Origin: Magicicada septendecula
Lineage: Eukaryota; Arthropoda; Insecta; Hemiptera; Cicadidae
NCBI GenBank assembly: GCA_034769895.1
Contig: CM068373.1
Coordinates: 201,604,134 to 201,668,133, forward strand
Direction: 5' to 3'
DNA: 64,000 nt
A program made the translations under genes and the position numbers. The notes beneath the pieces were generated by a model that ran no database searches, was not told where the DNA came from, and saw nothing but the letters and a program-made list of their open reading frames with translations. Shown here one piece after another: positions 7,525 to 21,134 of this stretch; within the stretch, counting starts at the first letter, position 1; every line of letters starts with the position of its first letter.

Positions 7525-8146
7525 TGTTGTGTTAGGGGGTGAAGAAAAGTCTTCACGTATTTTTTATAAGGACAAGAGTTCCTTCAATTTATATTTAGGA
7601 GACGATAGGTCTACAAATAAAGTTTCTTGGTGTTTTTGTGTACCTAATAAGTGGTGCAGAAATTTTAAGTTAGGGACCCCTGCATATTTGGAGAGAGAGA
7701 GTGTATTTTGGTGTTATGGAGAGAAATGTATTAAGAAAGAAAGTATAGAGAGATATTGTGAGAAAAAGAAAGTAATAAAATTTTTTAAAGTAAATAGAAA
7801 GTACAGAGAATTGGTAGAGAGGTTAGGCATAGATATGGTATATGAAAATAATGAATACTTACCTTACAGTAACAATGATATTGGAATAACAATAAATGAT
7901 GAGAATAATGGTATTCCATTATTCTTACCTGTGGTAGAAAATTATGAGGACAATTACAAAATGAAAAACCAAAGTATAACATATGATATTACTGAGATAA
8001 ACGGAACCCTACTCGATCGTGACTTGATACATTTATTGGATAGTTGTCTGATATATGAATATAATATTTCTAATCATAAAATTTATTTATTAAAAAATAA
8101 ATTCAATAGACCTAAGATTCGGATGTTATTCAACGATGGAGGGTAG
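7442..8146 (+). CDS. ORF2, unit 2
   Basis: Thr-150 and Glu-154, the form of all later units; Asp-28 and Met-132 as in lineage A. Confidence 0.45.
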   Translation: MIMRCLSVLSQKESIFVQGMQGVEFYFDVVLGGEEKSSRIFYKDKSSFNLYLGDDRSTNKVSWCFCVPNKWCRNFKLGTPAYLERESVFWCYGEKCIKKESIERYCEKKKVIKFFKVNRKYRELVERLGIDMVYENNEYLPYSNNDIGITINDENNGIPLFLPVVENYEDNYKMKNQSITYDITEINGTLLDRDLIHLLDSCLIYEYNISNHKIYLLKNKFNRPKIRMLFNDGG

Positions 8147-10065
8147 AGTGTTTCAATTGTGTAATGAACATTAAATATATGTGAAAAGTGGTATTGAATT
8201 GGACTGCATATGGACTGAGTTTGATAAATAACAAAATAATGAGTTGGAGTGTATATTTTTCACTGTTTCATATGTATTTATATATCAATGTATTTATGTA
8301 TTTTTGATGTTGTATTACAGGTATATTTTGTGTACCCTAGTTATGATGTATTTTAATAATTAACATGTTTTGTTTAATTAAACTTGTTTAAACAAATGAA
8401 TAATATTTAAAGGTCAAATATTGAATTAAAATAGTAGAAAAGAAAGTTGTGCTACCTTTATAACAGAAGTAAATTATTAATTAATAGAAAGTTTTTAATG
8501 AAGTTCAATTATTATTTACTTTGTAATGAAGGTAATTACTAATGAATAATAATGTAATAAGTAAGAATATATATATTTGAATTTTGAGAGGTATTGTTAT
8601 GAGTAGGTGAGAGATGAATTTTATAAGACAAATGTCAATGATTACAGCAAGGTAGAATGATTAAACAGGGATAGAGCCTGGGTATAAATAGAAGCAGGTG
8701 AGTTATTTAATTGAAGTTAATGGGAGTTAGATAGTTAAGAATTTTGAAGTAAATAATACAAAGAGAATTATTAGATATTTAGGGACACAGTAGTTAGTGA
8801 TTTTTTGTAGAGGTAAATAAAGTAAAGGTATAAACATATATTTGTTATTGATGATATATTGTAGTGGGGGTGAGGTGATAAGGAGTAGCCAACTTATAGT
8901 GTTGTGGCAGGTAATAGCGTAGTTTAAGGGAGTGTTTGCCGAATTATTTGGAAGGGCAAAATATTATGAGTGAATATAGCCAGTTAGGGAACACCCATCT
9001 CTGTGCAAAGACGAGCGGTGCCATAGGATTTAATTGAATTTAGTAAAGGTGTTTATAATTGAGATATTGGTGTCATGATAGGTAAATTTGGTTGTCAGTT
9101 AGAAGAAAGGAGAGTAAGATTATAATAAGTAAAGGCATAGTGAATATAGGAGTCATCCAGACTAAACAGTGATAGAAGGTGAAAGGTTAGGTAGTTAGGT
9201 AGGTAGAAGGTTCAGAATAGAAAGGAAATAAAATAATAATAATATTATAATAATAATAATATGAATATTAATAATAAATGTGAAATAATATTATAATAGT
9301 TGATGTCTAATTAATGAATTAATTAATTGTAAATTTTATGATTTAAATGCAATTTTAAATAGAATATGAAAATTTTAATGCAAATCTTAATCAAGATTAA
9401 ATATGTAATTAAAAAACTATTTCAATGTATTACTGTATTAATATTAATGTATCAGTGTTAATTATCAATGTATTATCATGTATTATGTATTTATGTTATG
9501 AAATTTTAACATGATTTATGGAAATTATGTGTATGACGGGATGAATATAATTGGTGCTGTTAATACCAACTATTACCTGTTAATAATAATAATAAGAATA
9601 ATAATAATAATTTTAATTTAACCATTCAATAAGGTTTATGAATAAATAATACCATACAGATTTATTATTTATTTTGTTTTTCTATAATTTGTTTTTCTCC
9701 ATGTTTGGGAGATTTATATGGGAATTTTCATATTTTCAGTAATATAATCCTTTTTATATCAATATGTTTCTTTTGTAATTATAATAATTATAAAATGGAA
9801 AGAGTTAAATATTATCGATGGGAATCGAAACAATTTATTAATTCAGGGTAGTCCATAATGAGAAGGGAAATTCTATATAATTCTTGTGAGTTACGTTTTT
9901 AGTAGTATATTTTTAGTACTATATTTTAGTAGTATATCAAGCAAACCCAGTGCTTATTAGCACAAACCAGCACCTAGCTAAGGGGAACCAGATCAGTTAA
10001 GGATAGAGTGATTTACCAAGTCACTATTTTGAGATTTTTCGTTTATTGTTTCAGTGTTTGGTGAT

Positions 10066-11346
10066 ATGACAGCAGTCCTGAGCTGGCCAGCGCGTCAGAG
10101 CAGGGGCGTTACGCGCCTAAGTGGCCTTATGGTGTTGGGATCTCGAAGGAGAAGTCCAGTAAGGTCATGTAGGTACTGTCATCTTCATCAGACCACGGGT
10201 GAGTTATTGTTTTCTTTTATATAAATTGTAAGGGGGTTGTGGCAACCTATCCTGGCTGATCCCTTTAGGAAGTATGAAAGGGTCAATGAAAGTTTTTATG
10301 CTTCGGCACAAAATCTTTTATTGAGGGGGTTTTGTAATGGTACAATTATGGTACAATTTTTAATCAACCTAAATATGGTATAAAAAACCATAAATATTGT
10401 ATTCCTTCATTTGTAGTAATTTGGTCAAAATTAAATAAACATTTAATAACCTTTATAAATATACCGTGAGTGGACTATATAAATATTTGCCAGGATTCTG
10501 ACTGTTTCATACCAAAAAACGTGAAGCCCAGCAAAAAACTGTATGTTGTTTATTGAGATAAAAGCGACGATCCTTGATTACGTCAGCAACGAAGAATGTC
10601 TTGATGAAACTGTCAACAACCAAACAATAGACGAGTGATGTAGATTCACCCCACCTCGGAAATATGGAACAAAGAATCTGTGTCATTTCAACAGGGAACG
10701 TGATCGCAGCCGGCCGGCAACTCGTTCACGAAGAGTGAATTTTAACTTTCACACCACTAAAAGTGGTTAATTAACTATTTAGAAACAGTGCTGTAAATCT
10801 ACAACTACAAGATGTGACCGGTAACGTAAACGGTAAACTCGCGGTGTGCGTAGTTTTACCGAACGAACAACTGCTACAGATTTGGTGAGAACGTTCCAAA
10901 CATTTTTTTTTATCAAAATCAAAATTCAATACATAATGACCAATTCTAATCAAAAACTTAAAATATGAGCTCATTAAATTAAAATTAAAATAATAAATTG
11001 TACCAGTGTGAGAGAGAGAGAGAGAGAGAGTGATATAAATTATGCTGGGTTGTGCGACAAAGATATTCATATATTCAATCTATTACTATATAATCTTTAT
11101 ATCATACGTAATATTTACATGTTTCATAAATACATGTCATGATTTTGGAGGGTAAAATTGTTTTGCAAACGCCAGTGGCGTAATATGTGGGTTCGAGTCA
11201 TTTTTCAATATGTATTAATATTCAAGTTACATACTAATAAAAGTAATTTATACATGATATTTTGTGTATGTTTTATTTCAGGTAGGCTATTTCACAAACA
11301 TGGTTCGTGTTGCACGAACCCTGGCCCGAAACGTAAATTTGTGTAA
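10066..11346 (+). CDS. Two-exon Cys/His-rich frame, unit 3
   Basis: Spliced frame open. Residue 40 is Leu (CTT). Confidence 0.32.
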
Positions 11347-11673
11347 TGTTGTCAAATTGTACAACATGGCGTCCGGTTGAAAAAGTGATAGTCATTTACT
11401 AGTACATACAAAAGTACAATTTTTATGGTAACTAATTAAACGATAAAAAGCTAGTAGTTACAGATTGCGCCCGTAATAACAGGGACGAGTAGTTACAGAT
11501 GGCGCGTGCCGTCCAGGGACTCGACATAAAATATAATTTTATGTAGAGTATACCTACCGGTATGTGAAATAACTACCTGAGGTAATAGTGTTAAAGTACG
11601 TAACACGTGCGCAAGGTAAGGTTAACATTTTAGGTTATAAACATATATGTTTTAGTAACATAAAATTGCAAGT

Positions 11674-12264
11674 ATGAGTAATAAGGATAATATTGCAATA
11701 GAAATCAGTACCGCTGATGTAAATTTAACTAGTGAAATGGATGTTCAGCCAACTCAAACAAGTCCGATTGACGAAGCAGATACACCTGTATCTGTTGTAT
11801 ATGTAGCAGCAGAGAAGGTCTCTACATCCATGTCAGTTAGTCCAGAAATTAAATCAGATAGTACTGCTGCTATGATGCAGCTCTTATTAAACAAATTTGA
11901 TGAAAAATTTACAAATTTGAATGACAAATTTGATAGTATTGATATCAAGTTCAATGAACTAAAAAATGAAATTAAAATAGGTCACGAGAAGCTCGTTAAG
12001 CAGTTTGACAAGGTCATCACAAAATTAGACAAGAGTTTAAGTCAATTAGAAACCCAGAAGGTAAATAGTACCCAGAAAAATGAAGTACTGACTAATAGAA
12101 TAAACAACAATGATAATGTGAATAAAGAATTTACAGGTAGTAAAATTATGGTGTTAGAAAATGATAATGAAAGTATGATGAATGATAATGAGGTGTTTGA
12201 GTGTATTGAGTCAGAAAGAAAGTATTTTTGTACAAGGGATGCAGGGGGTAGAATTTTATTTTGA
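11674..12264 (+). CDS. ORF1, full length, unit 3
   Basis: Glu 45 to Ala (private) and Asn 158 to Ile (shared with unit 4). Confidence 0.45.
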   Translation: MSNKDNIAIEISTADVNLTSEMDVQPTQTSPIDEADTPVSVVYVAAEKVSTSMSVSPEIKSDSTAAMMQLLLNKFDEKFTNLNDKFDSIDIKFNELKNEIKIGHEKLVKQFDKVITKLDKSLSQLETQKVNSTQKNEVLTNRINNNDNVNKEFTGSKIMVLENDNESMMNDNEVFECIESERKYFCTRDAGGRILF

Positions 12265-12886
12265 TGTTGTGTTAGGGGGTGAAGAAAAGTCTTCACGTAT
12301 TTTTTATAAGGACAAGAGTTCCTTCAATTTATATTTAGGAGACGATAGGTCTACAAATAAAGTTTCTTGGTGTTTTTGTGTACCTAATAAGTGGTGCAGA
12401 AATTTTAAGTTAGGGACCCCTGCATATTTGGAGAGAGAGAGTGTATTTTGGTGTTATGGAGAGAAATGTATTAAGAAAGAAAGTATAGAGAGATATTGTG
12501 AGAAAAAGAAAGTAATAAAATTTTTTAAAGTAAATAGAAAGTACAGAGAATTGGTAGAGAGGTTAGGCATAGATATGGTATATGAAAATAATGAATACTT
12601 ACCTTACAGTAACAATGATATTGGAATAACAATAAATGATGAGAATAATGGTATTCCATTATTCTTACCTGTGGTAGAAAATTATGAGGACAATTACAAA
12701 ATGAAAAACCAAAGTATAACATATGATATTACTGAGATAAACGGAACCCTACTCGATCGTGACTTGATACATTTATTGGATAGTTGTCTGATATATGAAT
12801 ATAATATTTCTAATCATAAAATTTATTTATTAAAAAATAAATTCAATAGACCTAAGATTCGGATGTTATTCAACGATGGAGGGTAG
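12182..12886 (+). CDS. ORF2, unit 3
   Basis: Protein identical to unit 2. Confidence 0.45.
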   Translation: MIMRCLSVLSQKESIFVQGMQGVEFYFDVVLGGEEKSSRIFYKDKSSFNLYLGDDRSTNKVSWCFCVPNKWCRNFKLGTPAYLERESVFWCYGEKCIKKESIERYCEKKKVIKFFKVNRKYRELVERLGIDMVYENNEYLPYSNNDIGITINDENNGIPLFLPVVENYEDNYKMKNQSITYDITEINGTLLDRDLIHLLDSCLIYEYNISNHKIYLLKNKFNRPKIRMLFNDGG

Positions 12887-14805
12887 AGTGTTTCAATTGT
12901 GTAATGAACATTAAATATATGTGAAAAGTGGTATTGAATTGGACTGCATATGGACTGAGTTTGATAAATAACAAAATAATGAGTTGGAGTGTATATTTTT
13001 CACTGTTTTATATGTATTTATATATCAATGTATTTATGTATTTTTGATGTTGTATTACAGGTATATTTTGTGTACCCTAGTTATGATGTATTTTAATAAT
13101 TAACATGTTTTGTTTAATTAAACTTGTTTAAACAAATGAATAATATTTAAAGGTCAAATATTGAATTAAAATAGTAGAAAAGAAAGTTGTGCTACCTTTA
13201 TAACAGAAGTAAATTATTAATTAATAGAAAGTTTTTAATGAAGTTCAATTATTATTTACTTTGTAATGAAGGTAATTACTAATGAATAATAATGTAATAA
13301 GTAAGAATATATATATTTGAATTTTGAGAGGTATTGTTATGAGTAGGTGAGAGATGAATTTTATAAGACAAATGTCAATGATTACAGCAAGGTAGAATGA
13401 TTAAACAGGGATAGAGCCTGGGTATAAATAGAAGCAGGTGAGTTATTTAATTGAAGTTAATGGGAGTTAGATAGTTAAGAATTTTGAAGTAAATAATACA
13501 AAGAGAATTATTAGATATTTAGGGACACAGTAGTTAGTGATTTTTTGTAGAGGTAAATAAAGTAAAGGTATAAACATATATTTGTTATTGATGATATTTT
13601 GTAGTGGGGGTGAGGTGATAAGGAGTAGCCAACTTATAGTGTTGTGGCAGGTAATAGCGTAGTTTAAGGGAGTGTTTGCCGAATTATTTGGAAGGGCAAA
13701 ATATTATGAGTGAATATAGCCAGTTAGGGAACACCCATCTCTGTGCAAAGACGAGCGGTGCCATAGGATTTAATTGAATTTAGTAAAGGTGTTTATAATT
13801 GAGATATTGGTGTCATGATAGGTAAATTTGGTTGTCAGTTAGAAGAAAGGAGAGTAAGATTATAATAAGTAAAGGCATAGTGAATATAGGAGTCATCCAG
13901 ACTAAACAGTGATAGAAGGTGAAAGGTTAGGTAGTTAGGTAGGTAGAAGGTTCAGAATAGAAAGGAAATAAAATAATAATAATATTATAATAATAATAAT
14001 ATGAATATTAATAATAAATGTGAAATAATATTATAATAGTTGATGTCTAATTAATGAATTAATTAATTGTAAATTTTATGATTTAAATGCAATTTTAAAT
14101 AGAATATGAAAATTTTAATGCAAATCTTAATCAAGATTAAATATGTAATTACAAAACTATTTCAATGTATTACTGTATTAATATTAATGTATCAGTGTTA
14201 ATTATCAATGTATTATCATGTATTATGTATTTATGTTATGAAATTTTAACATGATTTATGGAAATTATGTGTATGACGGGATGAATATAATTGGTGCTGT
14301 TAATACCAACTATTACCTGTTAATAATAATAATAAGAATAATAATAATAATTTTAATTTAACCATTCAATAAGGTTTATGAATAAATAATACCATACAGA
14401 TTTATTAATTATTTTGTTTTTCTATAATTTGTTTTTCTCCATGTTTGGGAGATTTATATGGGAATTTTCATATTTTCAGTAATATAATCCTTTTTATATC
14501 AATATGTTTCTTTTGTAATTATAATAATTATAAAATGGAAAGAGTTAAATATTATCGATGGGAATCGAAACAATTTATTAATTCAGGGTAGTCCATAATG
14601 AGAAGGGAAATTCTATATAATTCTTGTGAGTTACGTTTTTAGTAGTATATTTTTAGTACTATATTTTAGTAGTATATCAAGCAAACCCAGTGCTTATTAG
14701 CACAAACCAGCACCTAGCTAAGGGGAACCAGATCAGTTAAGGATAGAGTGATTTACCAAGTCACTATTTTGAGATTTTTCGTTTATTGTTTCAGTGTTTG
14801 GTGAT

Positions 14806-16086
14806 ATGACAGCAGTCCTGAGCTGGCCAGCGCGTCAGAGCAGGGGCGTTACGCGCCTAAGTGGCCTTATGGTGTTGGGATCTCGAAGGAGAAGTCCAGT
14901 AAGGTCATGTAGGTACTGTCATCTTCATCAGACCACGGGTGAGTTATTGTTTTCTTTTATATAAATTGTAAGGGGGTTGTGGCAACCTATCCTGGCTGAT
15001 CCCTTTAGGAAGTATGAAAGGGTCAATGAAAGTTTTTATGCTTCGGCACAAAATCTTTTATTGAGGGGGTTTTGTAATGGTACAATTATGGTACAATTTT
15101 TAATCAACCTAAATATGGTATAAAAAACCATAAATATTGTATTCCTTCATTTGTAGTAATTTGGTCAAAATTAAATAAACATTTAATAACCTTTATAAAT
15201 ATACCGTGAGTGGACTATATAAATATTTGCCAGGATTCTGACTGTTTCATACCAAAAAACGTGAAGCCCAGCAAAAAACTGTATGTTGTTTATTGAGATA
15301 AAAGCGACGATCCTTGATTACGTCAGCAACGAAGAATGTCTTGATGAAACTGTCAACAACCAAACAATAGACGAGTGATGTAGATTCACCCCACCTCGGA
15401 AATATGGAACAAAGAATCTGTGTCATTTCAACAGGGAACGTGATCGCAGCCGGCCGGCAACTCGTTCACGAAGAGTGAATTTTAACTTTCACACCACTAA
15501 AAGTGGTTAATTAACTATTTAGAAACAGTGCTGTAAATCTACAACTACAAGATGTGACCGGTAACGTAAACGGTAAACTCGCGGTGTGCGTAGTTTTACC
15601 GAACGAACAACTGCTACAGATTTGGTGAGAACGTTCCAAACATTTTTTTTTATCAAAATCAAAATTCAATACATAATGACCAATTCTAATCAAAAACTTA
15701 AAATATGAGCTCATTAAATTAAAATTAAAATAATAAATTGTACCAGTGTGAGAGAGAGAGAGAGAGAGAGTGATATAAATTATGCTGGGTTGTGCGACAA
15801 AGATATTCATATATTCAATCTATTACTATATAATCTTTATATCATACGTAATATTTACATGTTTCATAAATACATGTCATGATTTTGGAGGGTAAAATTG
15901 TTTTGCAAACGCCAGTGGCGTAATATGTGGGTTCGAGTCATTTTTCAATATGTATTAATATTCAAGTTACATACTAATAAAAGTAATTTATACATGATAT
16001 TTTGTGTATGTTTTATTTCAGGTAAGCTATTTCACAAACATGGTTCGTGTTGCACGAACCCTGGCCCGAAACGTAAATTTGTGTAA
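14806..16086 (+). CDS. Two-exon Cys/His-rich frame, unit 4
   Basis: Spliced frame open. Leu at residue 40, and Lys replaces Arg at residue 46, just after the junction (GGTAAGC). Confidence 0.32.
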
Positions 16087-16413
16087 TGTTGTCAAATTGT
16101 ACAACATGGCGTCCGGTTGAAAAAGTGATAGTCATTTACTAGTACATACAAAAGTACAATTTTTATGGTAACTAATTAAACGATAAAAAGCTAGTAGTTA
16201 CAGATTGCGCCCGTAATAACAGGGACGAGTAGTTACAGATGGCGCGTGCCGTCCAGGGACTCGACATAAAATATAATTTTATGTAGAGTATACCTACCGG
16301 TATGTGAAATAACTACCTGAGGTAATAGTGTTAAAGTACGTAACACGTGCGCAAGGTAAGGTTAACATTTTAGGTTATAAACATATATGTTTTAGTAACA
16401 TAAAATTGCAAGT

Positions 16414-17004
16414 ATGAGTAATAAGGATAATATTGCAATAGAAATCAGTACCGCTGATGTAAATTTAACTAGTGAAATGGATGTTCAGCCAACTCAAACA
16501 AGTCCGATTGACGAAGCAGATACACCTGTATCTGTTGTATATGTAGAAGCAGAGAAGGTCTCTACATCCATGTCAGTTAGTCCAGAAATTAAATCAGATA
16601 GTACTGCTGCTATGATGCAGCTCTTATTAAACAAATTTGATGAAAAATTTACAAATTTGAATGACAAATTTGATAGTATTGATATCAAGTTCAATGAACT
16701 AAAAAATGAAATTAAAATAGGTCACGAGAAGCTCGTTAAGCAGTTTGACAATGTCATCACAAAATTAGACAAGAGTTTAAGTCAATTAGAAACCCAGAAG
16801 GTAAATAGTACCCAGAAAAATGAAGTACTGACTAATAGAATAAACAACAATGATAATGTGAATAAAGAATTTACAGGTAGTAAAATTATGGTGTTAGAAA
16901 ATGATAATGAAAGTATGATGAATGATAATGAGGTGTTTGAGTGTATTGAGTCAGAAAGAAAGTATTTTTGTACAAGGGATGCAGGGGGTAGAATTTTATT
17001 TTGA
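16414..17004 (+). CDS. ORF1, full length, unit 4
   Basis: Lys 113 to Asn inside the coiled coil (private); Ile-158. Confidence 0.45.
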   Translation: MSNKDNIAIEISTADVNLTSEMDVQPTQTSPIDEADTPVSVVYVEAEKVSTSMSVSPEIKSDSTAAMMQLLLNKFDEKFTNLNDKFDSIDIKFNELKNEIKIGHEKLVKQFDNVITKLDKSLSQLETQKVNSTQKNEVLTNRINNNDNVNKEFTGSKIMVLENDNESMMNDNEVFECIESERKYFCTRDAGGRILF

Positions 17005-17626
17005 TGTTGTGTTAGGGGGTGAAGAAAAGTCTTCACGTATTTTTTATAAGGACAAGAGTTCCTTCAATTTATATTTAGGAGACGATAGGTCTACAAATAA
17101 AGTTTCTTGGTGTTTTTGTGTACCTAATAAGTGGTGCAGAAATTTTAAGTTAGGGACCCCTGCATATTTGGAGAGAGAGAGTGTATTTTGGTGTTATGGA
17201 GAGAAATGTATTAAGAAAGAAAGTATAGAGAGATATTGTGAGAAAAAGAAAGTAATAAAATTTTTTAAAGTAAATAGAAAGTACAGAGAATTGGTAGAGA
17301 GGTTAGGCATAGATATGGTATATGAAAATAATGAATACTTACCTTACAGTAACAATGATATTGGAATAACAATAAATGATGAGAATAATGGTATTCCATT
17401 ATTCTTACCTGTGGTAGAAAATTATGAGGACAATTACAAAATGAAAAACCAAAGTATAAAATATGATATTACTGAGATAAACGGAACCCTACTCGATCGT
17501 GACTTGATACATTTATTGGATAGTTGTCTGATATATGAATATAATATTTCTAATCATAAAATTTATTTATTAAAAAATAAATTCAATAGACCTAAGATTC
17601 GGATGTTATTCAACGATGGAGGGTAG
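16922..17626 (+). CDS. ORF2, unit 4
   Basis: Thr 180 to Lys, private. Confidence 0.45.
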   Translation: MIMRCLSVLSQKESIFVQGMQGVEFYFDVVLGGEEKSSRIFYKDKSSFNLYLGDDRSTNKVSWCFCVPNKWCRNFKLGTPAYLERESVFWCYGEKCIKKESIERYCEKKKVIKFFKVNRKYRELVERLGIDMVYENNEYLPYSNNDIGITINDENNGIPLFLPVVENYEDNYKMKNQSIKYDITEINGTLLDRDLIHLLDSCLIYEYNISNHKIYLLKNKFNRPKIRMLFNDGG

Positions 17627-19529
17627 AGTGTTTCAATTGTGTAATGAACATTAAATATATGTGAAAAGTGGTATTGAATTGGACTGCATATGGACTGAGT
17701 TTGATAAATAACAAAATAATGAGTTGGAGTGTATATTTTTCACTGTTTTATATGTATTTATATATCAATGTATTTATGTATTTTTGATGTTGTATTACAG
17801 GTATATTTTGTGTACCCTAGTTATGATGTATTTTAATAATTAACATGTTTTGTTTAATTAAACTTGTTTAAACAAATGAATAATATTTAAAGGTCAAATA
17901 TTGAATTAAAATAGTAGAAAAGAAAGTTGTGCTACCTTTATAACAGAAGTAAATTATTAATTAATAGAAAGTTTTTAATGAAGTTCAATTATTATTTACT
18001 TTGTAATGAAGGTAATTACTAATGAATAATAATGTAATAAGTAAGAATATATATATTTGAATTTTGAGAGGTATTGTTATGAGTAGGTGAGAGATGAATT
18101 TTATAAGACAAATGTCAATGATTACAGCAAGGTAGAATGATTAAACAGGGATAGAGCCTGGGTATAAATAGAAGCAGGTGAGTTATTTAATTGAAGTTAA
18201 TGGGAGTTAGATAGTTAAGAATTTTGAAGTAAATAATACAAAGAGAATTATTAGATATTTAGGGACACAGTAGTTAGTGATTTTTTGTAGAGGTAAATAA
18301 AGTAAAGGTATAAACATATATTTGTTATTGATGATATTTTGTAGTGGGGGTGAGGTGATAAGGAGTAGCCAACTTATAGTGTTGTGGCATGTAATAGCGT
18401 AGTTTAAGGGAGTGTTTGCCGAATTATTTGGAAGGGCAAAATATTATGAGTGAATATAGCCAGTTAGGGAACACCCATCTCTGTGCAAAGACGAGCGGTG
18501 CCATAGGATTTAATTGAATTTAGTAAAGGTGTTTATAATTGAGATATTGGTGTCATGATAGGTAAATTTGGTTGTCAGTTAGAAGAAAGGAGAGTAAGAT
18601 TATAATAAGTAAAGGCATAGTGAATATAGGAGTCATCCAGACTAAACAGTGATAGAAGGTGAAAGGTTAGGTAGTTAGGTAGGTAGAAGGTTCAGAATAG
18701 AAAGGAAATAAAATAATAATAATATTATAATAATAATAATATGAATATTAATAATAAATGTGAAATAATATTATAATAGTTGATGTCTAATTAATGAATT
18801 AATTAATTGTAAATTTTATGATTTAAATGCAATTTTAAATAGAATATGAAAATTTTAATGCAAATCTTAATCAAGATTAAATATGTAATTACAAAACTAT
18901 TTCAATGTATTACTGTATTAATATTAATGTATCAGTGTTAATTATCAATGTATTATCATGTATTATGTATTTATGTTATGAAATTTTAACATGATTTATG
19001 GAAATTATGTGTATGACGGGATGAATATAATTGGTGCTGTTAATACCAACTGTTACCTGTTAATAATAATAATAATTTTAATTTAACCATTCAGTAACAT
19101 TTATGAATAAATAATACCATACAGATTTATTAATTATTTTGTTTTTCTATAATTTGTTTTTCTCCATGTTTGGGAGATTTATATGGGAATTTTCATATTT
19201 TCAGTAATATAATCCTTTTATATCAATATGTTTCTTTTGTAATTATAATAATTATAAAATGGAAAGAGTTAAATATTATCGATGGGAATCGAAACAATTT
19301 ATTAATTCAGGGTAGTCCATAATGAGAAGGGAAATTCTATATAATTCTTGTGAGTTACGTTTTTAGTAGTATATTTTTAGTACTATATTTTAGTAGTATA
19401 TCAAGCAAACCCAGTGCTTATAAGCACAAACCAGCACCTAGCTAAGGGGAACCAGATCAGTTAAGGATAGAGTGATTTACCAAGTCACTATTTTGAGATT
19501 TTTCGTTTATTGTTTCAGTGTTTGGTGAT

Positions 19530-20807
19530 ATGACAGCAGTCCTGAGCTGGCCAGCGCGTCAGAGCAGGGGCGTTACGCGCCTAAGTGGCCTTATGGTGTT
19601 GGGATCTCGAAGGAGAAGTCCAGTAAGGTCATGTAGGTACTGTCATCATCATCAGACCACGGGTGAGTTATTGTTTTCTTTTATATAAATTGTAAGGGGG
19701 TTGTGGCAACCTATCCTGGCTGATCCCTTTAGGAAGTATGAAAGGGTCAATGAAAGTTTTTATGCTTCGGCACAAAATCTTTTATTGAGGGGGTTTTGTA
19801 ATGGTACAATTATGGTACAATTTTTAATCAACCTAAATATGGTATAAAAAACCATAAATATTGTATTCCTTCATTTGTAGTAATTTGGTCAAAATTAAAT
19901 AAACATTTAATAACCTTTATAAATATACCGTGAGTGGACTATATAAATATTTGCCAGGATTCTGACTGTTTCATACCAAAAAACGTGAAGCCCAGCAAAA
20001 AACTGTATGTTGTTTATTGAGATAAAAGCGACGATCCTTGATTACGTCAGCAACGAAGAATGTCTTGATGAAACTGTCAAGAACCAAACAATAGACGAGT
20101 GATGTAGATTCACCCCACCTCGGAAATATGGAACAAAGAATCTGTGTCATTTCAACAGGGAACGTGATCGCAGCCGGCCGGCAACTCGTTCACGAAGAGT
20201 GAATTTTAACTTTCACACCACTAAAAGTGGTTAATTAACTATTTAGAAACAGTGCTGTAAATCTACAACTACAAGATGTGACCGGTAACGTAAACGGTAA
20301 ACTCGCGGTGTGCGTAGTTTTACCGAACGAACAACTGCTACAGATTTGGTGAGAACGTTCCAAACATTTTTTTTTTCAAAATCAAAATTCAATACATAAT
20401 GACCAATTCTAATCAAAAACTTAAAATATGAGCTCATTAAATTAAAATTAAAATAATAAATTGTACCAGTGTGAGAGAGAGAGAGAGAGAGTGATATAAA
20501 TTATGCTGGGTTGTGCGACAAAGATATTCATATATTCAATCTATTACTATATAATCTTTATATCATACGTAATATTTACATGTTTCATAAATACATGTCA
20601 TGATTTTGGAGGATAAAATTGTTTTGCAAACGCCAGTGGCGTAATATGTGGGTTCGAGTCATTTTCCAATATGCATTAATATTCAAGGTACATACTAATA
20701 AAAGTAATTTATACATGATATTTTGTGTATGTTTTATTTCAGGTAGGCTATTTCACAAACATGGTTCGTGTTGCACGAAGCCTGGCCCGAAACGTAAATT
20801 TGTGTAA
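19530..20807 (+). CDS. Two-exon Cys/His-rich frame, unit 5
   Basis: Spliced frame open. Asn 57 becomes Lys (AAG), which also disturbs the overlapping DNA hairpin. Confidence 0.32.
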
Positions 20808-21134
20808 TGTTGTCAAATTGTACAACATGGCGTCCGGTTGAAAAAGTGATAGTCATTTACTAGTACATACAAAAGTACAATTTTTATGGTAACTAATTAA
20901 ACGATAAAAAGCTAGTAGTTACAGATTGCGCCCGTAATAACAGGGACGAGTAGTTACAGATGGCGCGTGCCGTCCAGGGACTCGACATAAAATATAATTT
21001 TATGTAGAGTATACCTACCGGTATGTGAAATAACTACCTGAGGTAATAGTGTTAAAGTACGTAACACGTGCGCAAGGTAAGGTTAACATTTTAGGTTATA
21101 AACATATATGTTTTAGTAACATAAAATTGCAAGT

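Larger units (their letters stand above)
4727..9466 (+). repeat. Unit 2, lineage A, 4740 bp
   Basis: Lineage A with full-length ORF1. It has the long TAA tract interrupted by AAGAA near 4840-4870, which accounts for most of the 4740-bp length of units 2-4. At the third position of the His-rich stretch of the small exon it reads CAT, where unit 1 has CGT and units 3-4 have CTT. Confidence 0.96.
9467..14206 (+). repeat. Unit 3, lineage A, 4740 bp
   Basis: Lineage A. It shares with unit 4 the CTT codon in the small exon, the Ile-158 variant of ORF1, and GTATGACGGGATG near its left end. Ala at ORF1 codon 45 is private to it. Confidence 0.96.
14207..18946 (+). repeat. Unit 4, lineage A, 4740 bp
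   Basis: Lineage A. Private changes: GGTAAGC instead of GGTAGGC at 16021 (small exon 2), Asn at ORF1 codon 113, Lys at ORF2 codon 180, and GGCATG for GGCAGG near 18388. Confidence 0.96.
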
